Positions 13,367 to 25,773 of a stretch of 64,000 nt of DNA are shown here, piece after piece; within the stretch, counting starts at the first letter, position 1, and every line of letters begins with the position of its first letter. The translations under genes were made by a program, and so were the position numbers. This DNA comes from Dermatophagoides farinae (Eukaryota; Arthropoda; Arachnida; Sarcoptiformes; Pyroglyphidae). The DNA is taken from assembly GCF_024713945.1 (NCBI RefSeq), contig NC_134680.1, forward strand, positions 4,240,001-4,304,000, given 5' to 3'. Below the pieces are notes generated by a model. It was not told the DNA's origin. It worked only from the letters and a program-made list of their open reading frames with translations, and ran no database searches.

Positions 13367-13987
13367 ACAAACTAAATCAACAAGATATATATAAGATTAA
13401 GATTATGATTGACCGTAACCAAAAAAACAAAACAAAAAAAATGGTATCTAATATCTAAATCGTAACTAAATTCGAATATATCCATGACCCCACCCAAATG
13501 TTTATCAAGACCAATACAAAAAAAATAAATGAATGATTCCCATTACCCATTGATAAAAATGGAAATAACCAGTTTCCTCAAAAGATATAAAAACAATCAA
13601 TTTTATCAGTCCATCAGATGAACGCACCACTTATTACACAGACACCAAATGAATCGTACATTTGATTGATAATCTTAAACGTTAATCAAAAAAGACGAAA
13701 AAGAGTTCAATGGACAATGATTTCTATATTTAATTACACGTTGTTGTGAATGAATAAAAAAAAGTCGAAAAAACATATGATGATTTGTGTTGTAATTAAT
13801 TGAATTGTGTAAATTATTAAAACACACACATGTGGTCAGATTGAAATGATAATAATGAAAAAAAAATGTTTGACATTATTATATATGACAAAATAATATA
13901 ATACAAAATTATCATCATCATCATCATCATTGATGATGAAATCAAATCAAGGTTAGGTTATTTTTTGGTTTGATGATCGATTTGTAA
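13367..13987. other. 3' spacer between convergent genes
   Basis: About 620 bp between the stop codons of adenosine kinase (+) and the mucin-like gene (-). Several AATAAA-type hexamers (for example near 13525 and 13749) could serve adenosine kinase. A (CAT)n run sits near 13910-13931. No coding potential is seen. Confidence 0.6.
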
Positions 13988-16563
13988 TCAATTCGTAATC
14001 CATTCATAATGATTGAACCGATTCAATTGTTTCAGAAAATTCGATGTCAATTGCAATAAACGATTTAATCGTATCAATTCTTCTTGTGTTTTTGAACGTG
14101 GCCTTTGAAATAATCGACTATGTTGATGTGGCTGTTCCATTGGTCGTAATATTTCTGATAATGTTATTATCTCTTTCGATATACGATCACGATATTGTTC
14201 GAGTGCTAATAATAATCCATGTTGAATATTTCGTCGTTCATTCGAAATTTGACAACGATAATGATTTAAACGAAACATTCGTTGCCATAATGTATGTATA
14301 TGTTGTGGTAATAATTGTGACCATTGTGATTCGATACGTTGTTCATCATTATCCATATCGAATGAATGTGACCACCGATCACAAGGTTTTATTTGTGTAT
14401 TCCAACCTTCATTATTGGATGGCCAGAAACGCATCCAAAACGGTATGTTCGATGGTCGACCATTTGATTGTGTTGGATTACGCGAAGGTATCGTTTTGGA
14501 CGGACCAATTGTCGTCATCGTTTTGGTGGAAATCGTTGGCATCATTGTTGTTGTTTTTGTAGCCGTCGTTGTGGATTGATCCCAATCTGAGACGGTTGAA
14601 GCCGATGATGATGATTGGTCAGTTTTGGCAACAGGTGAAACTGTTGTCATCGGTACTCGTTCTTCTACTGATGGTGATACCATAGTTGTCGATAAAGTAG
14701 TTGTTGGCTCTTCTGTTTCCATTATGACTGGAGCTTCTGTTGTTGTTGTCGATATTGTAATTATTTCGACCTTATTAGTTGTAGGTTGTTCATTAGCTCT
14801 TGATTCATTGTCACCTTCGATTACAGATATTTCAGTTGTTGTAGGAATCGAATCTGTCGCTAGTTCTGTAAGAATCGATTGTGTCGTAGTTGTGGTCGAT
14901 GAAATAGGTTCCAACGGTGATGTTACATCCGGTTCTTCCATTAACCGAGTGGTCATTCCCATATCGATGGTATGTGAAGAAATGGCTTGATCGGTAATAA
15001 ACTCTTGATCCACTTCTTCATTAGCCATAGTTGTCACCGTCTCAGTTATTGACATTTCATCTTCCGGTGCAATTACAGTCGAAGAATCGACACCATTATT
15101 CTGATCAAATGATGGAGGCATTTGTCGATCAATATCAAGACTGTTTATCTCTGTTTTTGGTTCCACATCTTTTGACATTGATGTCGTTGATGCTGGTGAT
15201 TGAGTAGAAAATGCTGTTGCTGGTTGTTCGTAATTTGTTGTTCCATCCATTCCCGAAGTAGTCGTTATGAGAGTTGTGACTTCATCGACCGGTGTCGCCG
15301 TCGTCGTTACAGTCGAATATGGTGGCATTTCCGTATCCATGCGTAATTCTGTTGTCGTTTGCATTGGGAAAGGTGTCGTGGTCATCAAGTTAAAATCTGT
15401 GATCAATGAATTTTCAGTTGTAGTAATCGGAGCTTGTAGTTCTGTAGTTTCATCTATTGAATTGACCGTGGTCATTGATTCGGGAGATAATGTCGAGATT
15501 TCCGAAGTCGCTGTCCGTTCTATGGTTTGAGTAGTAGTTATATCAAAAACATTCATCGTAGTTGATTCTTGTTCATCTTCAGTCGATGATGATTTATCAT
15601 CAGATGAGGTGATTGAGATATCGGTCGAAATCGATGAAGTTGATGAACTTGATAGCTCAGTAGTATCCATAGTAGATTCAGAACTGGAAATACCAGCATC
15701 ACTCATGGTTGTCATTTGATCATCGATCATCGTAGTCGTAGAATCATTAATCGGTTCAGGTGTTGATGATGATGATGGTCCAGGTACATTCTCTGTTATT
15801 GTCATTACGGATTCCTGATCAACCGTCGTAGATGGCATCAAAGTCCATGATTCTTCCATGACAGTAGAGATTGTACTTGGCAATGTTGTCATTGGAATTT
15901 CAAAATCAACTGATGAATCTGTTCTATCCACTGGTGGTAATGATGATGATTCAGTAGTGGAATAATCAGGCGTTAGATTATCAACATCAAATGATGGAGT
16001 ATTCGATTCTTCAGTTGTACTTGCTACTGTCGATGACTGCTGCTCAACATCAGTCGATGGAATTGAATTTTCATTTCGATCTTCAACGGAAATAATAATC
16101 GATGATTCTGTTGTCGATGTCGATGATGGCAAAGTTGGATTTGAATCTAATGTATAATAGAAATGATTATAATTATTTTTAAGATTAAGATTTTTTAGAA
16201 AAACATACAAGATTCCATCGGAAACGAAGTCAAAGTTGTCAATGAAGTCGAAATAGTAGTGGTAGTAGTAGTAGTTAGCTCTTCATCCGGAATAGGTAAT
16301 TCGACACGTTGTCCCAAAGAACGAACATCGATTTGATCGATATTGGATTCTTCGGCATCATCATAATTCTCATTATTATTATCTGAATCGATGACAAAAT
16401 GTTCTTGTTCATTTATCGTAAACACTGTGAAAAAGAAAAAATAGGATTAGAATGGAAAAAGATTTTCTCACAAAAATGTTTCAATAAACCTACATGGAAA
16501 TGTGACTGAAAAATTAATGAAAAAAACATTGACAATAAAGATGACAACAAAAAATTGATTCAT
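13988..16563 (-). CDS. Mucin-like Ser/Thr-rich secreted protein
   Basis: Three exons on the minus strand are proposed: 16494-16563, 16209-16424 and 13988-16146. They give 814 aa with all phases matching. Exon 1 codes a signal-peptide-like start (MNQFFVVIFIVNVFFINFSV). Exon 2 is acidic (DSDNNNENYDDAEE) and ends in a Thr run. The long third exon is an irregular, almost uninterrupted Ser/Thr/Pro/Glu domain of about 550 residues with many TTT, STT and SSS clusters. It looks like a heavily O-glycosylated mucin stalk, with no exact tandem unit. The last 160 or so residues are unlike the rest: basic, rich in Trp, Arg, Leu and Gln, and probably helical (QEELIRLNRLLQLTSNFLKQL). I see no chitin-binding domain and only two cysteines there. 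A role as a peritrophic or surface mucin is inference. A possible extra 5' exon is listed separately. Confidence 0.75.
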
Positions 16564-19417
16564 AGCTGAAGAATAAGATAAACGAAATCAAAGAAACATG
16601 TGAAATAGAATTCCCTAATCGATCGGTTGAAAATTGAATACGAAGAAATTAGGATTTCAACTGTGTGTTTGTGTGAGTGTTAGCGTGTTTTCACTGGTTA
16701 TGGTCCAAGTAATAATGGAAAATCCAAACAAAAAAAAATGTAATGATCATAATTTATATATATGAAAAAAAAACTTGTTTCTTGTGGTTTTTTTTCAGCC
16801 ACTAAATAATCATTACTCATCATAATTATTGAAAGTGAACAAAAAAAAAATTTTTATTCTCATCGGTATTGTTAATTGTATTGACCAGTGTACACAAAGG
16901 TCATTTCAAAAATGTGTAAAAAGAGGTAAGAATATCAAATAATAAAAAAGGTGGATCATACCAGGCACACACTCAAACACAGGGTTTCAACATAATTATC
17001 AATGTTAAAAAAGGTATTTGGTTTTTTTTGTTTGAACATTTTTACTTACCAAAATTTATTAAAATTATTTTGATCGACCATAAAAATATGGCCATCAATA
17101 TGGCCAATTGTATAAAATGTATTAATCGCATGAATGTTTGATAACGAAATTCAACACCAAAACGGTATCGTTGTAGTTTTGGCCTTTTTTTGTTGTTGTT
17201 GAAAACCGGAAAAAAATAGAAAAACAAATAAACAAAAAAAAAAACAGGCAATTAGAACATGATGCTTATACTTTTTAAAAATGATGATTTACAATGGAAC
17301 CAGAATAAATTTAAAACGTGAAAACATCATTTTTTTTCGTTTTTCTTATGAGTTTCAATTGGAAAGTAATGACGAGAAAAAAGAAAACCAAAAAAGCTAT
17401 TAATTATTGTTATATTGTATATGTGACCGTGGTCGTTGTTGCGATGATAATTATAGATTTTCACTTTGAAATTTCAGTCTAAAATATCGTCGTTGTCATC
17501 GAAGTCTTAATGACAGGAGTATTAATGTGGTGTTTATATTATTATATTATCCCCCTTTTTTCCAAATGTCACCAAACGAAGCCTGAAGCCAAAGATTTTG
17601 CCATTCATTTCGACATTTTTTTATTTTTCCAAACATTAACAGGTAAATTAAACGTAAAGAAAAGGGGAAAAAAAGAAAAATTAATTATCAATCAATCAAT
17701 CAATCAATAAGAGAAATAAAATCATCAAGGCAAGGATAATTGTGTCACAAACACACACACACACACAGTTATTATTACTTACCCATAAATAATATTGATG
17801 ATCAATTAAAATTCGATAATATGATAAATTAATTGAGAATTGTGCGAATTAATCACAATGGACCAAGGTCAATTATCATCAAAATATCCATAAATTGATG
17901 GAACATGTTCCACATATGACATATTCTCTATATAAACATTCGAAAATTCGAATCTTTTTCTATCTATCTAATTGATGTGATGAATTGGAAATTTAACAAA
18001 AATAAAAACAAAGTTAAAATTAATTTTGTTCTGTTTTTCTTCGTTGTTTTTGTCTTTGTTTGTCCAAAGTTGACCATGATTATGATGATGATAATTGTTG
18101 AACTTTTTGTTCACATTTTTGACACACACACACACAACAATAATGTTGAACTTTGTCGATTTGGTTGTTGTTTTTTTTTCTGTTCATCTCTCTCTCTCCC
18201 TCTCTCAATGTGTGTGTGTCTGTGTGTAATTCTTTGATTCTGATCGAGAAATTTTTCAAGGTATGTTTATTATGTTTATTTATGGAAAATAATTCGTTCC
18301 GCTTTTCGAATGTTGTTGTTGCTGTTGTTGTTGTTAATTAACTTGTGGTTTATTTTCTTATTCTTTTGTTTTTTCTTTTCCATAGTTTTTTTTTTTGGTT
18401 TTACTATTCATGCGAAAAATATTCACATGGTATGACATTGACAATATAATCAGATATATAAATCAATATCGATTTTTTGAAGGGCAAAAATGTCGAAGGC
18501 GTTTTTTAACAGATGATTATCATCATCATCATAAACATAATGATGATGATAAAGTTGAAATAAAAAAAAGAGAAATTTTTATGGACATGACCTTGACATT
18601 GAACATTATTATCCATTATTCCCATTTATTGACCAAAGTTTTCAAAATGATGATAATGATTTTTCGGGACATCGACTTTAAAAAAAAGCGCGAACACAAA
18701 AAACACAGCACGACAACAACAACAACAACAATCAAAAAAACCGTAAGCCATAAATTATTTGTCAAATTATACCTGTCACATTTTTTTTTGTTTTTGTTTT
18801 TTCATAGACAAATAGATAATTATTCTGAGATTTGTAAGAAGAAAAAAAATATTGATTGACATATCTCCGGAACTGATTGACTGATGACCCGAATTTTGAT
18901 GGACAAAAGAAAAAAGATCCTATCTATAGAATCTGAAAATGTGATAAACTTTGATATTTTGTTCGTTTTATATTTGTAATATAATAGAATTTTTTTTTCT
19001 CTTTCACAATAATAATAGGGATTGTAAATGTTGGTATTTGGCCAAGACCAACTTTTCCAATGATTTGTGGCAATATGTGTGAATATACATTTGAATGGAA
19101 TTCACGACGACAACATATGAATTGATGATGATGATGATGACGAAATAATATATAAGGAGCAAGGCAAAAAGATTATTCTTTTCGTTGTTGTTGACATTGA
19201 ATGAATAAATGAATGAATGAATTGTAGAACAAATCTTTTACTCTTTTTTTGCCAGAAAATATTCTATATGCTAAAAATGACTGTTTGTTTTTGATTGTTA
19301 TTCTGGTGATAATGTCACAGAATTTCACAATGATATTCTTCTATTGTCATTTAATCTTTTGTTTTCATTCATTCATTCATTCATAGTTTTCATCATTTTT
19401 AAATTTATTCCTTAAAA
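16564..19417. other. Divergent spacer between mucin-like and RCC1 genes
   Basis: Apart from the candidate exon at 17050-17190 I see no real gene. Open frames here are low complexity. The spacer holds (CA)n near 17751-17766 and 18122-18136, (CT)n near 18187-18206, and (GAT)n near 19125-19140. Confidence 0.6.
17050..17190 (-). other. Candidate upstream exon of the mucin-like gene
   Basis: This minus-strand block ends in a good donor (TTTTG then GTAAGT). A good acceptor (TTATTCTTCAG) lies 2 nt before the ATG at 16563. Splicing 17050 to 16565 keeps the frame open and would put a non-repetitive stretch (RFGVEFRYQTFMRLIHFIQ, then a hydrophobic LAILMAIFLW segment) in front of the mucin signal peptide. 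An initiator could be the Met in FMRLIHF. The alternative is that it is a 5' UTR exon that happens to be open. Another GTAAGT donor lies at about 17777-17782 for a still earlier exon. Confidence 0.4.
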
Positions 19418-20671
19418 ATGCCCTCAAATATGGAACCATCAACTAAATATCATCATACAACTATGGCCATATGGAAACAAGAATTTGAAACCTTTTCGAC
19501 AGATTTCATTCATACAATTCAAGCATTTTGTCGTATACATTATCGAAATGATTGTGAACAAGATTGTCATCTTGGTTATATTATACATACAAAACATAAA
19601 CGAACATTTATTTTTGGTGAAACATTATGTCGTTGGCTTTCATTACGTTATGATGATCCTTGTGAACTGCAAGAATTACGTACGTTGAATGGAAAAATTA
19701 TCAAACAAGTTGATTATGGTCTTGATTTTTTTGTTATACTCACCACTGATGGTTGTGTATATCTGGCCAGTTCTGATCCATATTGGGAAACTGATCGACA
19801 ACTCAAATGGATTGACACCGGTTCCAATCATATTGAACAGATTGCCTGTGGACATGAACATTTACTTTTATTACGTTCTGATCAACGATTAATGGCTATG
19901 GGTTGGAATGGCCTAGGTCAAACAACCGGTACGGCTGAACATTCACATCGATCATTAGTTTATACTGGATTAGAAAATGTAAAAAAAATTGCTTGTGGTT
20001 GGGCACATTCATTAGCATTAACCTATACGGGTAGAGTATATTCATGGGGCCTTAATGAATCTGGTCGTTTAGGATTGAATGATGAAATTAATCGTAATAC
20101 ACCCAATCTTATTGAATTCGAGTGTGATGAACAATCATATCAAATTAAGGATTTTGTTGCCGGTGCTGCACATACATTATTCCTGATGGAAAACGGTACT
20201 GTATATGGTTGTGGATGGAATGATAATGGTGAGCTTGGATCACCTGATTTTGATCAATACGAATTATCACCAATACGATTACCGATTGAAAATGTAAAAG
20301 CCATCGCAACCGGTTGGTCATATCGTTTTACGATTGCATTCACTAACGATCATCAATGTTATGTATGGGGTGAGCTAGGACAAGACACAATGGGTACAAT
20401 TAGATTATATCATCCAACAAAAATTATACCCAATCTATTATCATCATCATCATCGTGGTCATTTTCAGCCATATCATCACTTTATTTTAATCCACCATTG
20501 ACATTTGGTTGGTGTCAACGTTACACAATGAATAAACTAAAAGTTAAACAACCAAATTTTAATAATAAATATTCACAACAACGTATTGAATGTGATCCTG
20601 AACATGATTATGTTAATATGATGGTCAAACGTTTTTCAATCACATCTGATCATTCATTAACATTTCCTTAG
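19418..20671 (+). CDS. RCC1-repeat (beta-propeller) protein
   Basis: A single uninterrupted 417-aa frame. The middle (about residues 135-320) holds repeated RCC1-type units with the typical pattern of a CGxxHxLxL strand followed by a WG-N-GxLG turn: IACGHEHLLLL..GWNGLGQ, IACGWAHSLAL..SWGLNESGRLGL, FVAGAAHTLFL..CGWNDNGELG and IATGWSYRFTI..VWGELGQ. Only four or five repeats are clear, fewer than the seven of canonical RCC1, so the outer blades may have diverged. RCC1 itself is the Ran exchange factor, but many relatives have other or unknown roles. There is no nuclear localisation run, lipid domain or other fused domain to choose between them. RCCD1-like and SERGEF-like are possibilities I cannot separate. 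The gene is intronless and converges on the ABCG gene with only 195 bp between stops. Confidence 0.8.
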   Translation: MPSNMEPSTKYHHTTMAIWKQEFETFSTDFIHTIQAFCRIHYRNDCEQDCHLGYIIHTKHKRTFIFGETLCRWLSLRYDDPCELQELRTLNGKIIKQVDYGLDFFVILTTDGCVYLASSDPYWETDRQLKWIDTGSNHIEQIACGHEHLLLLRSDQRLMAMGWNGLGQTTGTAEHSHRSLVYTGLENVKKIACGWAHSLALTYTGRVYSWGLNESGRLGLNDEINRNTPNLIEFECDEQSYQIKDFVAGAAHTLFLMENGTVYGCGWNDNGELGSPDFDQYELSPIRLPIENVKAIATGWSYRFTIAFTNDHQCYVWGELGQDTMGTIRLYHPTKIIPNLLSSSSSWSFSAISSLYFNPPLTFGWCQRYTMNKLKVKQPNFNNKYSQQRIECDPEHDYVNMMVKRFSITSDHSLTFP

Positions 20672-20866
20672 AGATAGAAAAAAATAATAAAAATTGATTT
20701 GAAAAAATTTTAAATTTAAGTTATTATTGTAATCCATGAGTTAGAGAGTGAGAGAGAGAGATAGAAAAAATTGAAAATATGAGTAAAAAAAATGAATCAT
20801 CATCATTTGATATATAATGTAAAAATGACTAGCAATGTGTACAATGTAAACATTTTTTGTTTTGTT

Positions 20867-23800
20867 TCATAATCGAATCGTTACAAAATCATCCGATGTT
20901 GATGCGGAAGACGATGATGCGGAATATGAAGATGTTGATGGCATTTTACATAACAATTTTTCTTTATGATAACATTGTATACGTTGTACACGGCTACGAC
21001 GGCTATTCATTGGATTTGATTTGATTATTAATAACCATAATGCTAAACAATGATAAAATATGGCCAATATGACCAACATGGCTATACCATAAAGGAAATT
21101 TTCCATCGTATTTGGTATCATTAGCTGATAAAGAATGGATTGAATTTCATGTTCAAGACAGCGTTCACCACCATAGATTAGCCAAAAATCTGATTGATTA
21201 ACGAAACGTAATATGGAAAAATATGATAATAATCGTTGAAAATAATTAAGCTGTTCAATTGGATTGAATGCATTTGAAAACATTAAAAATGTTGAAACAA
21301 ATGATGCTAGACATAGTATCATTAATATAAAATGGCCATTTGTAATTAATGCAACTAAATGGCCAATTGCTTGAAAACTTATTGATGCCAATAATAGGAT
21401 TAAAACTTGCCAACAATAATAATGATGTACAGAAACGATTGAATAGATATCGGTTACATAGACGAATGCCATTATGATTGGAATTAATGTTATGGTTTCG
21501 AATAGAAATTTCTGTAAATAGAATACACCACAACTATACCATCCTATGGTGAATGGGGAAAAAAATTCGTTAATATAATAAATTATTTAAAATTCGATCA
21601 TCATCCCACTTACCATTATGATGTTCATTAAGAAAATATTTTAATTCATTTATAAATGTAAACATTGTTTGCATTGATAATGCTAATGTAAATAGAATCG
21701 GTACATATGCAATATAATAAATTGAATTGATAATCTGTTTTTCTTCACGAATTTTATCTGCTGTTCGATTCGCTGAACAATAGGCAAGAAAATCATCTTC
21801 AAGATTAAGACAACCACTTGGTTGATTTATATTCGAATTGAAGAAAACCACTAATGATGTACCGATTGCCATATAGATGAATATAAAAACTAACCATTCT
21901 TTCCATTGATGTCTGATGATATAATGTAAATAACGTTGTGATAGAATCCACATGGAATATAATGAAAAACGAATACGATTAAATTGTACACCATCCGGTA
22001 TGGCAATCGTGTCCGTTTGAATATCTGTTTGACGAATCAATTTTTCACTTCGTTCAGCCATTTGTTGGACAATAGGATTATTACCACCAGTGCAGGAATA
22101 TTTTATTAATTGTTCAATTGGAAAACGATCTCGACCACATTCAGGTACGGATATTTGATCAAGATATTCTTTGATTCGTTCGGGTTTTCCTGAATAAATA
22201 CATAGGCCATCACGGGCGAGTACATAACAATGATGAAACATCATTAATAATTCGGTATTTGGTTGATGGATACTGGCAACAATACAAATATCTGGATGAC
22301 GATTAACTAAATTATCTAAAGTTTGAACAACAAGTCGAGCTGAATTTGAATCCAATCCACTGGTAGGTTCATCAATACAGATCAGGTTCGGCATCTGTAT
22401 CGATGTTAATTCAAGGGCAAGCGCTAAACGTTTACGTTGACCACCGGAACAATGTTGTACCATTGTATCAACAGTATCGGTTAAATCAAGTTCATTGAGT
22501 ATTTTCATAGTCAATTTTTCATGATCAACAAATGTTTGATCACCAGCACCATCGAGATTTTTCATATGACAATTCTTTAGTCTTGATGCATAGATTAAAA
22601 TTTGTCCAACAGTAAGGCCAGGCATTAGATGTCCAGATACTTCTTGTGTAATGAAACAAGTACGAATTGGTACATATTTACTCATATGAAATTCTGTCGA
22701 ATCGGCTAATCGTGTTTTCATACGGCCATTCAATACTTTAAGCAATGATGTTTTACCCGAACCAGATGTACCCATTAATGCATTTATCGTACCGAATTGT
22801 AGCTGGCCGTTAAGATTTTTCAATATTAATCGTTTTGATCGATTAATCGATGACGATGTCTCATCATCCGACGGTACAGGTCGATTTTCATAGATTGATT
22901 GAGTTGCAAATACTGATAATGATCTCCATCCAATAATATGACGACCGCGTAAAAATTGTTGTCGATGATTATAGATGTTTTTCCCATTTATATGAGATCG
23001 ATCAAGAATTGTTTGCTCTTTTTCATTTTGATTATCATCCACATGATCATAATCAATTGGAATGGAATGAGCGAAACGTTTTTGTCTTTCAGATTTCTGT
23101 ACAATACGTTTATCGATGAATGTAAATCGTAAATACATTAAAATGAATGCAGCAATACGTAAAGCCGTAATATTCAATGATGAAGGCAAAAGATTTGCGT
23201 AAATGTTATCTGGATCAATATTGAAATCGTGTAACATATATGAATATTCTGATTCTGTGTCACAACGATCAATACCATAGAATGCAAATAGAACACCATC
23301 GGCTAGATAACGGATTCCTAAACAATGTGATATGATCATCAACCATGGTTTATCCATTATTTCCAATGTAATTGAAATGCCATTCATCAAAATCATATTT
23401 GAAAATACTAATTGTAGACAAATGGTCATTATTTGCATATTATCCATGAATACAAGAGCGGCTAATTGACCATATGATTGAAGATAAACCATTAGAAACC
23501 AGTAATAGAGGATAAAATGTCCAATACGATTCCAATTAAAATGATAATCATCGATGATAAAATAACCGCCGGTAAAATATATGACCATTGTTGAATTGAA
23601 AATTAATGTGCTCATCTGAGCTAATTGTCCGAATTGAAATGCAAAGAAAAATGTTGATAAACTATACCAGCCTATGTAGAAAATTAAAAAAGATTAGGGT
23701 TACGTAAATCATTTTATCTACATTTTTTTACCATTTCGATGTTCATTAATAAAAACTTTTAGCAATTCAACAAGAAAAACGGCACTAAAACCAATGGCAG

Positions 23801-25333
23801 AAGCGGAAATGAGTATGAATAGAACCTGTTGATATACGATATAGGTGCCGGTAAGTATACCATCTTCTAATTCATCTTGACATGTACGATTATAGCCATC
23901 AGGATCATGTGGTCGACAACCATTTGGTAAAACCATATCACTATTAGTGGCGAATCCAGCAAAAAAGACAAATAATGAATTCGCAAAAAGCATGTACAAT
24001 AATTTTCTTATATCAACGATGAATATAAGTTGTAAAAGACGATACATTTGAATACAAAGATCATCTAAATTGAATGATTTTGTATGTCTAGGCATTCCGT
24101 TCGGTACTTGTACAAGATGTTCAATCATCGAATCATCATTCATCATTATCATTTCATGATTAGTTTGTTCAAGGGTATTGTTCGCTAATTCACGAACTTT
24201 TGCGTTGATACCTATTTTTAAATTTAAATTTTTTAGATTCTGAATTTAGAAAAAATCACAATAAACTTACCATTCGAAGCAATGCGAAGAAATTCTTCAA
24301 TAGGTGAACGATCATCATCCATTTCCAATTGTAATGTTTGCAGTAGATATGAACGCATTAGATTTGGTTCACCCGAATAAATACAAACACCACCTTTAGC
24401 TAATATATAAAGATGATCGAATAACATTAAAATTTCCGAACTGGGTGCATGTATTGAGACCATTATTGTCAAGGAATTATTCAATGATAATCGTCGTAAA
24501 CATTGCATGACTAATAATGCAGCTTCACTATCCAAACCGGTGGTTGGTTCATCAACGAATAAAAATGGTGGCTTTGATTCCAATGACATTAATTCCTGTG
24601 CAATGGCTACACGACGTTGTTCACCACCGGAACATTGTTCAAATTTTGTTTCCAGTACTCTTGAATCGAGCATTAATTCTTCCAACACCTGGCGAATATG
24701 TTGCCCGGCTTGATGACGTTGTCCGAATGGATTTTTAAAACGAAATGCATAATAAAGTAATTCTTTGACAGTGAATGAACCAAAAACTATTTCATGTACT
24801 GATTGTGGTATCGATCCTACTAATGTCATTTGCCGTTTATTTGCCATAGTACATCGTTGATCAATTATTGAACGATTTAAATAGATTTCCGTATCGGATG
24901 TTATGTTTGATTTGGAAACATTACCGGTTAAACATTTTATCAGTGAAGTTTTTCCTGCACCACTTGGTCCCAATAATGCATTCAATGAATTTTCACGTAA
25001 TGAACCATTCAAACGTCTGAGGATAATTTTACGACGACGACGTGGCCAACCAATCCATGATGATCGATCACCGCCACTGCCATCATCATCAATATACCAT
25101 TCATTCACTTCATAACGAAGATTTTTCCACCATAATGCAATCGGTTTTCGATTAATATCTGATGATTGTGTAACTGGTTGTTTTGGAACGCCATTTTCAT
25201 TCAATATGAATGTTGTGTTAATATAGTATGATGATGATGATGATGATGATGAAGATGATGATGATGATCGTTGTTGATCTTCCAGTTCCTTCGATATCAT
25301 TGTTGTTTTGTTGTTATTTTTCATCATTGGCAC
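20867..25333 (-). CDS. Full-size ABCG transporter (NBD-TMD-NBD-TMD)
   Basis: Four exons: 24271-25333, 23732-24211, 21614-23671 and 20867-21543. All junctions are phase 1, giving 1425 aa. NBD1 has Walker A GPSGAGKT (about 122-129), signature CSGGEQRR (234-241), Walker B FLFVDEPTTGLD and the switch His in SIHAP (about 295). It is followed by TMD1. A linker of about 100 residues leads to NBD2: Walker A GTSGSGKT (about 815-822), signature CSGGQRKR (922-929), Walker B LICIDEPTSGLD (about 944) and switch His in SIHQP (about 983). TMD2 follows. Each half has the ABCG hallmark NGWYS after the NEH(R/H)NG motif, and in both halves an intron splits the Gly codon of that motif. Exon 3 alone carries the end of TMD1, all of NBD2 and most of TMD2, so the fusion is read directly in one frame. 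The N-terminus has a Ser run of about 13. Substrate is unknown; ABCG members move lipids, pigment precursors or xenobiotics. All ATPase motifs are intact in both halves. Confidence 0.92.
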
Positions 25334-25717
25334 GTTTTTGGTGATTGATTGAAAATTGACTTGAATTTTTTTTTATGGCACATAAACAACCACCCACACA
25401 TGCACACACACACTGAATAAATGAGTGATCACAAATGTTTATGTTGTATTTGTTGACTTTTGTGAAAAAAAAACAATTGATTCAATGTATTTGTGGATTT
25501 TTTTTGGTCATTCTTATGGGCATATGGAATCTTCTTCTTGGTCGTCGTCTTGTTTATATCTTATGAGGACCATAGGAAAAAAACTTTGTTGTATTTTGTT
25601 AGTAGTAGTGGCATTCAAATTTTTTCAAAAAAAAAAAAAAAAAAAGAAAAGACCGGATTTGTCACTGGTGATCGAATGATGATCGAATCGAATCGAACCA
25701 AACAAACAAACAAACGA

Positions 25718-25773
<56 letters not shown>

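Noticed and set aside
14044-15530. Several plus-strand frames rich in Val, Ile and Ser
   Set aside because: They are the antisense of the Thr/Ser-rich mucin exon (ACN/TCN codons read in reverse give Val, Gly and Arg).
18395-18859. 154-codon plus-strand frame with Lys, His and Thr runs
   Set aside because: Composition follows the (CAT)n and (CAA)n repeats; no domain, no splice structure, no known family.
19418-20671. Naming the RCC1-repeat gene as Ran exchange factor RCC1, SERGEF or RCCD1
   Set aside because: Only four or five repeats are clear and no subfamily-specific motif is visible, so only the domain family is claimed.
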